64,000 nt of DNA from Leptospira ellinghausenii (GTDB lineage: Bacteria > Spirochaetota > Leptospiria > Leptospirales > Leptospiraceae): NCBI RefSeq assembly GCF_003114815.1, contig NZ_BFAZ01000009.1, positions 62,001 through 126,000 on the forward strand, given 5' to 3'. The notes under the pieces are model-generated. The model saw only the letters and a list, made by a program, of their open reading frames with translations. It had not been told where the DNA came from and ran no database searches. Below, piece by piece: positions 55,971 through 64,000 of the stretch (positions within the stretch are counted from its first letter, which is position 1; the number at the start of each line of letters is the position of its first letter). The position numbers and the translations under genes were made by a program.

Positions 55971-56633
55971 CTATTTTTCTAAAAGGGGTTTGATATAAGG
56001 ATACACTGTATCGGCAACGAGTTTGTGACCGGCTTCTGTAGGATGGATACCATCCTTTTGGTTGAGTTTGCGAATGGTTGCTACTTTTTCTAAGATAAAA
56101 GGGACAAGTGGAATGTTTTCTTCTTTTGCCAGTTCAGGATAAATTGTATTAAAAGCAGAAGCATATTTTTTCCCCATATTCGGCGTTGCCATCATGCCAA
56201 CTAACAGTATTTTGGTGTTTGGGTATTGTGATTTAATTTGTTTCACCATGGTTCGTAAGTTTTCCTTTGTGACAGTTGGGCTTATGCCACGTAACATATC
56301 GTTTGCACCTAATTCTAGAACAAAGATGGATGGTTTTTCTGCGAGCACCCATTCCAATCTCCCGAGGCCACCACTCGTTGTATCACCTGACACACCCGCA
56401 TTGGTCATTTGGTACGAATACCCTTCGGCATTGATTCGATTTGTGAGAACATGAGGCCAAGCATCTTCATAATTCAGAAGGCCATAACCAGCCGTTAAGG
56501 AATCTCCAAAATAAAGAATCCGCTTGGTTTGGTTTTCAGTGGGAACTCCCGTTTTCTTTTCTTTCTCTGGATCGGAAGGATTCCCACATTGGAATAGTAG
56601 GAGAAGGGATACAATTGTTATGAAATAAGGCAT
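55971..56633 (-). CDS. GDSL family arylesterase/lysophospholipase, lipoprotein
   Basis: This is a 220-residue SGNH hydrolase. The signal ends LFQC, so it is probably a periplasmic lipoprotein. Blocks I, III and V are present: FGDSLTAGYG with the nucleophile Ser, LGANDMLRG, and DGIHPTEAGH with catalytic Asp and His. It resembles E. coli TesA. It precedes the TenA-like gene by 11 bases, probably an operon, though the two have no obvious shared chemistry. Confidence 0.9.
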   Translation of the reverse strand: MPYFITIVSLLLLFQCGNPSDPEKEKKTGVPTENQTKRILYFGDSLTAGYGLLNYEDAWPHVLTNRINAEGYSYQMTNAGVSGDTTSGGLGRLEWVLAEKPSIFVLELGANDMLRGISPTVTKENLRTMVKQIKSQYPNTKILLVGMMATPNMGKKYASAFNTIYPELAKEENIPLVPFILEKVATIRKLNQKDGIHPTEAGHKLVADTVYPYIKPLLEK

Positions 56634-56726
56634 CTCTGATTAGATTGGTCTCAATCAAAGAAAATGCAAACATTTTTAACAAACGAATTTGGAATCTAAA
56701 ACCAATTGGAAAGGAGAAACAAACTC

Positions 56727-58016
56727 CTAGTAAATTTTATCTTCGTCATAATAGAAGGAAACACCAGGCATGATATAAAATTCTGTGACCGTATGTTTGA
56801 TGGATGTTGACATTTCCGAAAATCCAATATAAACACTTCTGGCAGAATAATCACTTCTTGGCACGGAACCAACCGTGTCTCCCAAATAGGTTTCATAGGT
56901 TCGTTTGATATCTTGGCGGATCATACCTATGTCCAAGGAAAAACGACAATATTGGAAAGAAGTTTCCAAATTGAGAATGGTCCCTTTGTCTCTGACCCTT
57001 CCCCCATACGCAGGAATCACTGCGGAAAGAGTAGAAGAATTATCATTGAATACTTCTTGGATGATTTGAGAACCTAACACAGAAAAATTCCCTTTCCTGT
57101 CCAGAAGTTCTAATCGTCCTCGAATCTCCCACCAATCTCTTAATTTTAATTTTGAATAGATACCTGGCAATATTCCTTTCATTGAATATTCGGCATTGGC
57201 ATCACCACCAATCGACCAAGTGGTTTTATTGGGTACGTTTGCTTCAGGACGACTTGTCGAATAAGAACCATAGGAAATATTGTTTCGTTCCGTATAACGA
57301 TGGAAATTGATCGATGGTCCAACCATCAATATTTTGGTGATAGGATGTGTGTAGGAAAAACGTAAATTTTGGCTTACTCCTTCAAAACGGAGCAATCGGT
57401 TCCCTTCAAAACTACTTGCCCAATAAGCATCTGTCCTCGGGGAGATAAAATTATTAGAAGCAGGAAGGTTACGGCTGTAGACACCTAACGAAGTATCTTC
57501 GGCATATTGGATTTCGTATTTATTTTTATAACCATACCGAATGTCAAAAAACTGCGAGTTAACACCTAAATCTTTTGCAGGTTTATAGGGAATGGCAAGT
57601 GGAGCACCTGGTTCTGTGATTTGGCGAAATAAAGAATTTTGGAACCAAGCAGGTCCCGTTTCATTCAGGATCGCTGGAGATAATTTTCCAAAACCAAATC
57701 CACTTCGAATCATCAATCGGTGTTCGTATACTTTGTTAAAAATCTCCATGGGAGTTTGGTTGTCTTCTCTCCGTTCCAAACTCACGAGTGGATTTGTACC
57801 GGGTGGTTCGGATACCGAAGTTGTTTCGGTTTTTGGAGCCACAATTGGATTTGTTTTTTCTGGTGTTGTAATCGAATCCTTTTTTGCTTCAACAATTGGG
57901 TTTGTCTTACTTGTTTCTTCAGCTGTTAGTTGATTCTCAAAAAATACTAAACGGATAACCAATACAAGAGTGAGAACCAATTGCCATTTTTTTCGATTTA
58001 GATTTTTAGTAAACAA
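56727..58016 (-). CDS. probable outer-membrane beta-barrel protein
   Basis: This is a 429-residue secreted protein. After a signal peptide come three TNPIV-type repeats at residues 38, 55 and 74 in a flexible Pro/Thr/Glu linker. The rest shows alternating strands with aromatic ends (FFDIRYGYKNKYEIQYAED, LRFSYTHPITKILMVGPSIN) and ends in a Tyr, typical of a membrane barrel. Function is unknown. Its start overlaps the OmpA-like lipoprotein gene by 11 bases, which may provide its peptidoglycan link. Confidence 0.75.
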   Translation of the reverse strand: MFTKNLNRKKWQLVLTLVLVIRLVFFENQLTAEETSKTNPIVEAKKDSITTPEKTNPIVAPKTETTSVSEPPGTNPLVSLERREDNQTPMEIFNKVYEHRLMIRSGFGFGKLSPAILNETGPAWFQNSLFRQITEPGAPLAIPYKPAKDLGVNSQFFDIRYGYKNKYEIQYAEDTSLGVYSRNLPASNNFISPRTDAYWASSFEGNRLLRFEGVSQNLRFSYTHPITKILMVGPSINFHRYTERNNISYGSYSTSRPEANVPNKTTWSIGGDANAEYSMKGILPGIYSKLKLRDWWEIRGRLELLDRKGNFSVLGSQIIQEVFNDNSSTLSAVIPAYGGRVRDKGTILNLETSFQYCRFSLDIGMIRQDIKRTYETYLGDTVGSVPRSDYSARSVYIGFSEMSTSIKHTVTEFYIMPGVSFYYDEDKIY

Positions 58017-58692
58017 TGCGAACTGTCCCTACGTAAATTTCAGTTCTACGATTTTTCTTTTCAGCTAACATTGTATCTACGATCTTATGTAAATCAGCAT
58101 AACCATCCACTTCTTTAAATCGTTCTTCTGCGATTTTATGAACAAGTTTGAGTTCTTTTTTTACAGATTGAGATCTTTCTTTACTGAGTTTTAAATTCAT
58201 GGAAAATGCCCCAACACTATCTGTGTGACCACCAATCCGGCAATTGGTTTCTGGATAAGCTTCCATGGCGTCTCCTACTTTTGCGATGAGTTCCTTTGCT
58301 TTGGGTGTTAACGTAGATTTTCCTGATGGGAAAGCAACGTCCCCGTCAATGATGATGAGAAGTTCACGAAGTCTTTTTTCATCGTCTTCGATTCGTTTGA
58401 GTTCGACACCTTTGGCAACCAAACTTCCACCCACTTCTTCAAAAGGTGTACCTGTATGTTCAAAATCACTTCGTAGTCCCTTGTATAATTTCTCTAAATA
58501 ATCAGAAGTTCCAAATTTATCGAGGGAACCAACAGGTAAACTTCCCAAATGTTCACTGGGTTTTGATTCATCAATATGAACACAGCCACAAAATCTTTGG
58601 AAGGTCTCTGATTCCATCCATTCTGGTTTGGTGGTCGTCTGGCAATAGGTAAAGGATAACGAAAGAACTGTGAACAATAATTTTCTAAACAT
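58006..58692 (-). CDS. OmpA-like peptidoglycan-associated lipoprotein
   Basis: This is a 228-residue protein with a lipoprotein signal ending TYC and a C-terminal OmpA domain. GGHTDSVGAFSMNLKLSKERSQ holds the peptidoglycan-binding Asp and Arg positions. The central 90 residues are not recognised. It probably ties the outer membrane to the wall. I chose ATG at 58692, where the signal peptide begins. It overlaps the downstream barrel gene by 11 bases. Confidence 0.88.
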   Translation of the reverse strand: MFRKLLFTVLSLSFTYCQTTTKPEWMESETFQRFCGCVHIDESKPSEHLGSLPVGSLDKFGTSDYLEKLYKGLRSDFEHTGTPFEEVGGSLVAKGVELKRIEDDEKRLRELLIIIDGDVAFPSGKSTLTPKAKELIAKVGDAMEAYPETNCRIGGHTDSVGAFSMNLKLSKERSQSVKKELKLVHKIAEERFKEVDGYADLHKIVDTMLAEKKNRRTEIYVGTVRIVY

Positions 58693-58862
58693 AGAACGAA
58701 CTGTCCCTATCTTTTGCACCAAGAATAGAAATCAATTGATAATTCTTTTAAGAGATGATTGGAAATTAATTTCAAACTCTTTCCTTCGATTTAACCTACC
58801 TTTGACACATATGACTAGTAAAAATACGGAACAAATGAATTACCCTTACAAATCTCTGCTTC

Positions 58863-58889
58863 TATAATAAACATTGTTTAACGTACGTT
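58863..58889 (+). promoter_or_regulatory. possible promoter box and palindrome before the DUF1554 gene
   Basis: The 300-base divergent gap 58693-58992 contains TATAAT (58863-58868) with only a weak -35, followed by the perfect palindrome AACGTACGTT (58880-58889). If the box is used, the palindrome would lie near the start of a leader of about 115 bases. No gene is visible in the gap. Confidence 0.3.
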
Positions 58890-58992
58890 ATTTGTACATT
58901 CTTTCTACACTAAGATGAGATTGTCGTTGCCATGAATGGAAAGGCATCGATATATTGTTTTATAAAAAAGATTGGTATACGGGAAATTTAGC

Positions 58993-61761
58993 ATGAACTC
59001 CACCAAACATCGACTGGCATCTTCCTTGTCATTATTCTTAGTATCACTCCTAGTGAGTTGTAGTGGAGCCGCAACTGCTGGAGATAATCTCTTATTTGGT
59101 ATTAGCGAACGTTTTGAACGAACATTCGGGAATCCGACGACTACTTGTTCCTCTGATGTTACCATTTCAACAAAACTTGTTTCCCTTTCAGAAGATGGAG
59201 ATGTGAACTCGACCTTTAGCACAGTGAATGAAAATGGTTTAGACGATGTGGATACAGATGGTGGGACATCATGGGGATATCGTTCCTTCCAAACCTGTAT
59301 TTATCCCAATGCTCCGTTTAGTGGGAGTTTGGAAATCCCTGTATCAGTCACTTCGAATTATGGAACTAGGATCACATCACTGAGAACCTATCCTGCTCCC
59401 GATGTTGCCATCCCCACCAAACTCACGTTTACTGGAAATGGCGTGGCAGAGAGGCAATGTTTTAAGTTTACTGCGGTACAAGACACAGATAGAAGTGCTA
59501 AGGTAGATCCGATGACAGTTGCACTTGGAACCATGGTGCAAAAAAACGGAAGTGGTGAAGAAGTTTCGGGAACCTACACTGGAAAAGATGCCTGTGATAT
59601 TTCAGTTGCCGTTGATGACGATGAAGGCCCTGGCGTTCGTGTCTCCAATATCTCTCGAGTGATGGAAGAACCAGGCCCATCAGCAACTGCAACAAACGGA
59701 ACCTTCCAAGTAAAACTCCGTACAGCACCGACTGCGAATGTAACCATTCCCATCAATGAAGTGTTTGATTCCGTCAACGCTAGTAACCGCGAAGGAACAG
59801 CCAATCCAAAGACACTCACATTCACAACTGGTGCATGCCCAGGAACCGGAAATTGGTGCACACCCCAAGATGTTACGATCACATCCGTTGATGATTTGGA
59901 AATTGACGGCATCAAAGTGTATACTGTGGAAGTATCGAATACAAGTAGTTCTGACGCCGATTATAATGGAATCAAACCAAGAAACGTTGTGGTTTACAAC
60001 CGTGACCAAAGTGTTCCCGGTTACGCCTATGTCAAATTTGACTCTACTTCTGGAACCACAGGAGCATCTGGTGGAGCGATCAATCGGTTTGCCACAGACG
60101 AAAGTAATCGATTTGGAACTAAATACTCACAATTCCAAATCAAACTCCGCACCAAACCGACAAATACGGTCACACTTAATTTTTCTTCCAATTGTGGGAA
60201 TAAATGTAATATCCTCACACCGACTCTCAGTTTTACGACATCTGATTGGAATGTATACCAAACCTTCCAAGTCGAAGGGAAATCAGACTCAGCAAACACA
60301 GGAAATGCGGACTATACCGTTTCCTTTGTCGCATCCTCTGCCGATGCCACTTACAATACAACGGTCGCAGAACCTACGTTTAGTGTTCGTTCCTGCGACA
60401 ATGATGGGACACACCTCCTGCAACCTTGTAATTTTTCAGGTTCTTCCTATGGAACTTCTGGTAACCGATTGTCTGCCGTGGAAGGAGGGTCTACGAATAT
60501 TTGGATGATCTCCCAAGCCGCACCAAGTTCCGACATCAACATTGGCCTCACAAGTTCCGACACAACAGAAGGGACTGTACCGGGAAGTGTGACTGTATCC
60601 TCATCTAACTATAATTTCATGGAAGCTGGCGGGACAAACCAAATTGTCCTCACACATGTGGATGATGTCCTTGTGGATCTCACCCAAAACTGGACTGTCA
60701 CAACGGCCTTATCCACGGGTGGTCTTTCCTATGATCCCATAGATGTCTATGCAGCCACAACTGATGATGAAAAATCTTTTTATATCTCTCACGTGGGAAA
60801 CACTCGGGAAGGAACCACCAATACAGCAACGGTATCGGTTTGTTTAGGAGGGAATAACCCAACACAACCGGTGGTTCTCAATATCAGTTGCAAATCCTAC
60901 TCTGCTGGAACCGCATCTGCTGGTGAATGTGGGACCATCACTTCCTCTCCCATCACCTTCCCTGTGAATAGCGAAGTAGAACCTGGCAATGCTTCCGATA
61001 GTGGTTGTGCAAGCTCTGCCAAAAAACAAACCTTCACCGTTGCGGGACTTGATGATACCTATTCGGATGGGAATCAAAATTTTGACATCCAACTCTCCAT
61101 GGTCGCAAACACCGACACAAACTACCAAAATGCAACTAGTCCAAGTGACCATTCCATCACAAACGAGGACGATGAACCTGCTGGGAAAGCAATCTTTGTG
61201 ACCACATCGAGTTATAATGGGGAAATGACCGCACAAGGTGTGTTTGGTGCTGATGATACATGTAATAATAACAAACCAGGTGGAGTTCCAGCAGGTACTT
61301 ATAAAGCACTGATTGTCAGTGATAGCGCGGGAGGAGTAACAAATGACAGAGTTCCCAATGGAACCAACTGGGTGTTAACTGCTGGTTATCATTATTACCG
61401 TTGTAATAACTCAGGGTATACCAATTGTAGTGATGAACACTCTAGGTTATTCATCGCCAATGGCTCAGCAGGATTTGATCCAACAAGTATCTCTCGGTCT
61501 TTTTCAACCGTGGGTGATCAGTACTGGACGGGGATGACAACGAGCCTAACAGCGGCAACACAGGTTGGATTTACACCGGCGTGTACGGGTGATGGATTAA
61601 CTTACCGTCACAACTGTAATGGTTTTACGTATCAAAACTGTCCATCTACTCCAAGTTCTTTTCTTTATGGACAAACTTGGACCATGGCATCCAACACAAG
61701 TGTCACAAGCCAAGAAGCCATTTGTTCTGCTACGAAAAAGTTGATCTGTGTGCAACAGTAA
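58993..61761 (+). CDS. large surface lipoprotein with Calx-beta-like repeats and a C-terminal DUF1554 domain
   Basis: This is a 922-residue lipoprotein. The signal ends LLVSC. The middle holds at least four Calx-beta-like modules marked by a DD...D pattern (VDDLEIDGIKVYTVEV, VDDVLVDLTQNW, LDDTYSDGNQNFDIQ). The final 190 residues fit the leptospiral DUF1554 lectin-like domain: KAIFVTTSSYNGEM, WVLTAGYHYYRC, YWTGMTTSL, then C-rich TYRHNCNGFTYQNC. Such proteins are probably surface-exposed adhesive or binding proteins. A bidirectional terminator follows. Confidence 0.85.
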   Translation: MNSTKHRLASSLSLFLVSLLVSCSGAATAGDNLLFGISERFERTFGNPTTTCSSDVTISTKLVSLSEDGDVNSTFSTVNENGLDDVDTDGGTSWGYRSFQTCIYPNAPFSGSLEIPVSVTSNYGTRITSLRTYPAPDVAIPTKLTFTGNGVAERQCFKFTAVQDTDRSAKVDPMTVALGTMVQKNGSGEEVSGTYTGKDACDISVAVDDDEGPGVRVSNISRVMEEPGPSATATNGTFQVKLRTAPTANVTIPINEVFDSVNASNREGTANPKTLTFTTGACPGTGNWCTPQDVTITSVDDLEIDGIKVYTVEVSNTSSSDADYNGIKPRNVVVYNRDQSVPGYAYVKFDSTSGTTGASGGAINRFATDESNRFGTKYSQFQIKLRTKPTNTVTLNFSSNCGNKCNILTPTLSFTTSDWNVYQTFQVEGKSDSANTGNADYTVSFVASSADATYNTTVAEPTFSVRSCDNDGTHLLQPCNFSGSSYGTSGNRLSAVEGGSTNIWMISQAAPSSDINIGLTSSDTTEGTVPGSVTVSSSNYNFMEAGGTNQIVLTHVDDVLVDLTQNWTVTTALSTGGLSYDPIDVYAATTDDEKSFYISHVGNTREGTTNTATVSVCLGGNNPTQPVVLNISCKSYSAGTASAGECGTITSSPITFPVNSEVEPGNASDSGCASSAKKQTFTVAGLDDTYSDGNQNFDIQLSMVANTDTNYQNATSPSDHSITNEDDEPAGKAIFVTTSSYNGEMTAQGVFGADDTCNNNKPGGVPAGTYKALIVSDSAGGVTNDRVPNGTNWVLTAGYHYYRCNNSGYTNCSDEHSRLFIANGSAGFDPTSISRSFSTVGDQYWTGMTTSLTAATQVGFTPACTGDGLTYRHNCNGFTYQNCPSTPSSFLYGQTWTMASNTSVTSQEAICSATKKLICVQQ

Positions 61762-61828
61762 TCATTATGAGCACTATAGGATCAAACGAGTAAAGTTACA
61801 CGAGAACAATCACATCAGAAAAAAAAAT

Positions 61829-61847
61829 AAGGGGCTCAATGCCCTTT
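61829..61847. terminator. bidirectional intrinsic terminator
   Basis: AAGGGGC and GCCCTTT pair around TCAAT. On the minus strand the stem is followed by A and eight U. On the plus strand it is followed by TAGTTTTT. The left part of the loop holds the stop of the DUF3095 gene. It serves the convergent DUF1554 and DUF3095 genes. Confidence 0.75.
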
Positions 61848-63005
61848 TAGTTTTTCCTTCAGGGATTTGGCGGCCATCGCAAAACCGCCATCTGCCCCAT
61901 CTACAAAATGAACTTCATCTGAGGATGCTACTTTTAAGACACAGGTCATGAGTGACCGATTCGAAACAAAAAGTCCGTATTGTAATAAACCTTCCGCTTC
62001 TAATTGTGACAAAAAAGTTTCTAATGCTAACCGATGTTTTTTGGTCCCATCAATCACCATTTTGAGAGTGCCATCATATTTGCGAAAATCAGCACTCATC
62101 ACCTGGTATTCCTTTAATCGATCTAAGGAATAATGCCCTGACTTGAATGGTAATTTCCATTTTATGGCAATAGCCATCACCGTCCTTTCGATCCAAATTT
62201 TGAATAAGGTAAGGGTAAATTTAAATCCAGAGTGTTTGCCAGTCCTTGCGATTGCCTCTTTCCTGAGTTCTCCACCAGTTCCCAATTTGATTTGACCAAG
62301 GCTTAGAGGATGGTATTCCTTTTCTTCTCCATATTCCGACTTGATAAAGTTTAACACTCGTATTACGATCTTCTTACAAACTTCTAAATCGGAATGGTTT
62401 GGTTTGACAATGAGAGACACAATTTCCCCTCTTTCACTTGGGACATCCTTCCAACGACAAGTAAAACCTGTAAAGTCGGCTGGTAGGATTTTTTCATTTT
62501 CACGGACCAAATAGGATTCGTCTTTGCCTTCTTTGATCCATTGTTCCGCAAGTGGAAGTGCCGTTCCAAAGAGGGAACATTGTACGTAATGATCAGAAGC
62601 TTTGAATTTAGTTAAAAATAATTCGGTTCCCGCTCGGTACAATTCTTGTACAGGAACAATACCAGCTCTCATCGTAAGTCCAAAAGCAGACTTCACTTGT
62701 AAAATCGTATCTGCAATGGCAGAACGAATGGGGAATAATAAATTGATGGGTAATAGAAATGTGACACCATCACCTCCAAACACAAATGGAAAGTCCATAT
62801 GCCCATACACATTGGCGACCGCAATGGCCGTAAGACCACCAGCTGTGTTCACATCTTTATATCTCCCCTCCTCAATTGCCTTTGTGGAGCCAACAATGTC
62901 TGTGATGAGGACAAACCAGTCATCAGGAACTTTGGCGATGGTAGCCTCTTCAAAGATACTTTGGAACTGAGAACTGGGTTTAATGTTTTTATAAAAATCA
63001 TCCAC
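61836..63005 (-). CDS. DUF3095 family protein, nucleotide-cyclase-like
   Basis: This is a 389-residue cytoplasmic protein. WFVLITDIVGSTKAIEEGRY and FVFGGDGVTFLLP resemble the metal-binding strands of class III cyclases and GGDEF proteins, the fold underlying DUF3095. The C-terminal 200 residues are the rest of the family and have no known activity. Whether it makes a nucleotide second messenger is not known. It lies divergent from the NagZ-like gene with 91 bases between starts. Confidence 0.85.
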   Translation of the reverse strand: MDDFYKNIKPSSQFQSIFEEATIAKVPDDWFVLITDIVGSTKAIEEGRYKDVNTAGGLTAIAVANVYGHMDFPFVFGGDGVTFLLPINLLFPIRSAIADTILQVKSAFGLTMRAGIVPVQELYRAGTELFLTKFKASDHYVQCSLFGTALPLAEQWIKEGKDESYLVRENEKILPADFTGFTCRWKDVPSERGEIVSLIVKPNHSDLEVCKKIVIRVLNFIKSEYGEEKEYHPLSLGQIKLGTGGELRKEAIARTGKHSGFKFTLTLFKIWIERTVMAIAIKWKLPFKSGHYSLDRLKEYQVMSADFRKYDGTLKMVIDGTKKHRLALETFLSQLEAEGLLQYGLFVSNRSLMTCVLKVASSDEVHFVDGADGGFAMAAKSLKEKLKGH

Positions 63006-63096
63006 TATATACTCAGACGACCCAAACCAAAGACATATGAGAGATTTTTCGTAGTTGTCTTAGAAAAGCGGATCGTAAAACGTACCATCATACTCT

Positions 63097-64000
63097 ATGA
63101 ACCAAGTTCTTCTACGTACCACCTTTTCTCTTTTCCTTTTGTTTGGATTTTTTGGCTCTTCTTATTGTTTTGGTTTTTACCTCACGGAACTGGCAGCAAA
63201 CGAACGGAAACGATGGTTGGATGAAAAAGCATGGTCGATCACAAACAACATGTCGGAAGAAGAGTTGGTAGGCCAAACCATCCACATTGCCATCCCTTCC
63301 AAAACTGTTGACCAAATTGCATTAGATGAAATCAAACAAACAAAACCAGGTGGAATCATCCTCTTTGGAAAAAACTTAGGCAAAAAAGAAGAGATCCTTT
63401 CTCTCACTGAAAATCTTCAAATCGTGGGCAAACAAAATGGCTTACAACCATTTCTCATCTCAACAGACCAAGAAGGAGGCCGTGTATTCCGTGTTCAAGA
63501 TGGAATCACACATTACCCAGGTGCAATGGCTGTGGGACAAACTGGGAAAAAGGAATGGGGAGAAATTGTAGGTTTTGTCACTTCCTATGAACTTAGAAGT
63601 TTAGGTTTGAATTTTTTATTTGCACCTGTTTTAGATATTAATAACAATCCACTAAATCCAGTTATTAACACTCGTTCGTTTGGATCGGATGTAAACCGAG
63701 TTTCGGAAGTTGCCGTTGCGTATGAAAAAGGTGCAAGGGCCGGTGGTTGTTTACCTGTGATCAAACATTTTCCAGGCCATGGGGATACTACTGTTGATAG
63801 CCATCTGGGACTTCCAATCATCAATAAAAGCCTAGAGGACTTGGAAAAACTGGAACTCGTTCCATTCAAACAATCCATCCAAGGTGGGGCAGAAGCGGTG
63901 ATGTCTGCTCATATTGTGTATCCCAAAATTGATCCTAATTTTCCCGCCACACTTTCCAAGACAATTCTAACAGATGTTTTACGAAAATCACTTCAATTTG
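63097..64000 (+). CDS. glycoside hydrolase family 3, NagZ-like, cut by the window end
   Basis: The reading frame opens at ATG 63097 and is still open at the last base (about 301 residues seen). A signal region ends near SSYC, perhaps a lipobox. The GH3 barrel has PGGIILFGKNL, STDQEGGRVFRV, NTRSFGSDV and KHFPGHGDTTVDSH, the loop carrying the NagZ-type catalytic His. NagZ removes N-acetylglucosamine from wall fragments. Most bacterial NagZ is cytoplasmic, so an exported form would differ. The nucleophile region lies near or beyond the edge. Confidence 0.88.
   Translation, partial: MNQVLLRTTFSLFLLFGFFGSSYCFGFYLTELAANERKRWLDEKAWSITNNMSEEELVGQTIHIAIPSKTVDQIALDEIKQTKPGGIILFGKNLGKKEEILSLTENLQIVGKQNGLQPFLISTDQEGGRVFRVQDGITHYPGAMAVGQTGKKEWGEIVGFVTSYELRSLGLNFLFAPVLDINNNPLNPVINTRSFGSDVNRVSEVAVAYEKGARAGGCLPVIKHFPGHGDTTVDSHLGLPIINKSLEDLEKLELVPFKQSIQGGAEAVMSAHIVYPKIDPNFPATLSKTILTDVLRKSLQF

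Noticed and set aside
58802..58830. TTGACA with a downstream -10 before the DUF1554 gene
   Set aside because: The hexamer 17 bases later is TACGGA, a poor -10.
59756..60508. 250-codon frame overlapping the DUF1554 gene in another phase
   Set aside because: The repetitive Thr/Asn-rich coding sequence opens shadow frames; its composition is not protein-like.
1..64000. CRISPR arrays, insertion sequences, prophage or integrative elements
   Set aside because: No regularly spaced repeats, transposase, integrase or phage structural genes were seen.

Overview
The window looks like chromosome from a spirochaete of the genus Leptospira. The DNA is moderately A/T-rich. Many products carry relaxed spirochaetal lipoprotein boxes (SYC, LYC, VSC, FQC). 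Several families are typical of, or nearly confined to, Leptospira: a giant TIGR04388-type protein, a DUF1554 lipoprotein, a DUF5939-type cyclase and DUF3095. I cannot name the species from sequence alone. No insertion sequences, prophage, CRISPR or rRNA genes were seen. There is one tRNA gene, tRNA-Gly(GCC).

Layout. Bases 1-5000 hold the tail of an MBOAT acyltransferase, a lipoprotein, a small secreted repeat protein, and an MBL-fold hydrolase coupled to a class A penicillin-binding protein. Bases 4983-7920 are a tight rhomboid, lipoate ligase and glyA run. Bases 7925-13450 carry an NRDE protein, DUF4254 plus a GT9 glycosyltransferase, a secreted unknown, a PQ-loop-like membrane protein and a GT4 glycosyltransferase. 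Bases 13500-18663 are a three-gene operon: O-antigen ligase/polymerase, a GH5 glycolipid-hydrolase-like enzyme, and a class III cyclase with a lipid-binding-like N-terminal domain.

Bases 36812 down to 18667 (minus strand) are the most interesting part. Ten almost continuously overlapping genes encode a TolC-like outer-membrane protein, an Ig-like lipoprotein, two small lipoproteins, an unknown membrane protein, a periplasmic adaptor, two divergent RND-type inner-membrane proteins, a 1962-residue TIGR04388-type secreted protein with a C-terminal domain resembling NlpC/P60 peptidases, and a last small lipoprotein. I read this as a dedicated envelope-spanning export or surface system with its own giant cargo and a possible immunity lipoprotein. 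That reading is inference from gene order and motifs.

Bases 36934-40021 are a divergent FecR/DUF4384/lipoprotein group with a striking palindrome in its promoter. Bases 40155-47304 hold a membrane-anchored PHP-like protein, a GT39-type glycosyltransferase, a DCC protein, an M3 oligopeptidase, a copper-insertion pair (SCO1 and PCuAC) and an alpha/beta hydrolase. Bases 47284-51363 carry a PAS/receiver kinase-like protein with a degenerate ATPase, tatA, tatC and a degenerate PP2C/SpoIIE-like protein. Bases 51340-51732 are a decayed subclass-B1 metallo-beta-lactamase-like gene. Next comes tig-clpP-clpX, where the ClpP has Asn at the catalytic Asp position, then tRNA-Gly, tenA with a GDSL esterase, an outer-membrane protein with an OmpA-like lipoprotein, a large DUF1554 lipoprotein, a DUF3095 protein and a NagZ-like hydrolase cut by the window end.

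Most genes are ordinary housekeeping or envelope genes with 1-14 base overlaps, so translational coupling is common. Promoter calls are weak because spirochaetal promoters are poorly constrained by sequence alone.
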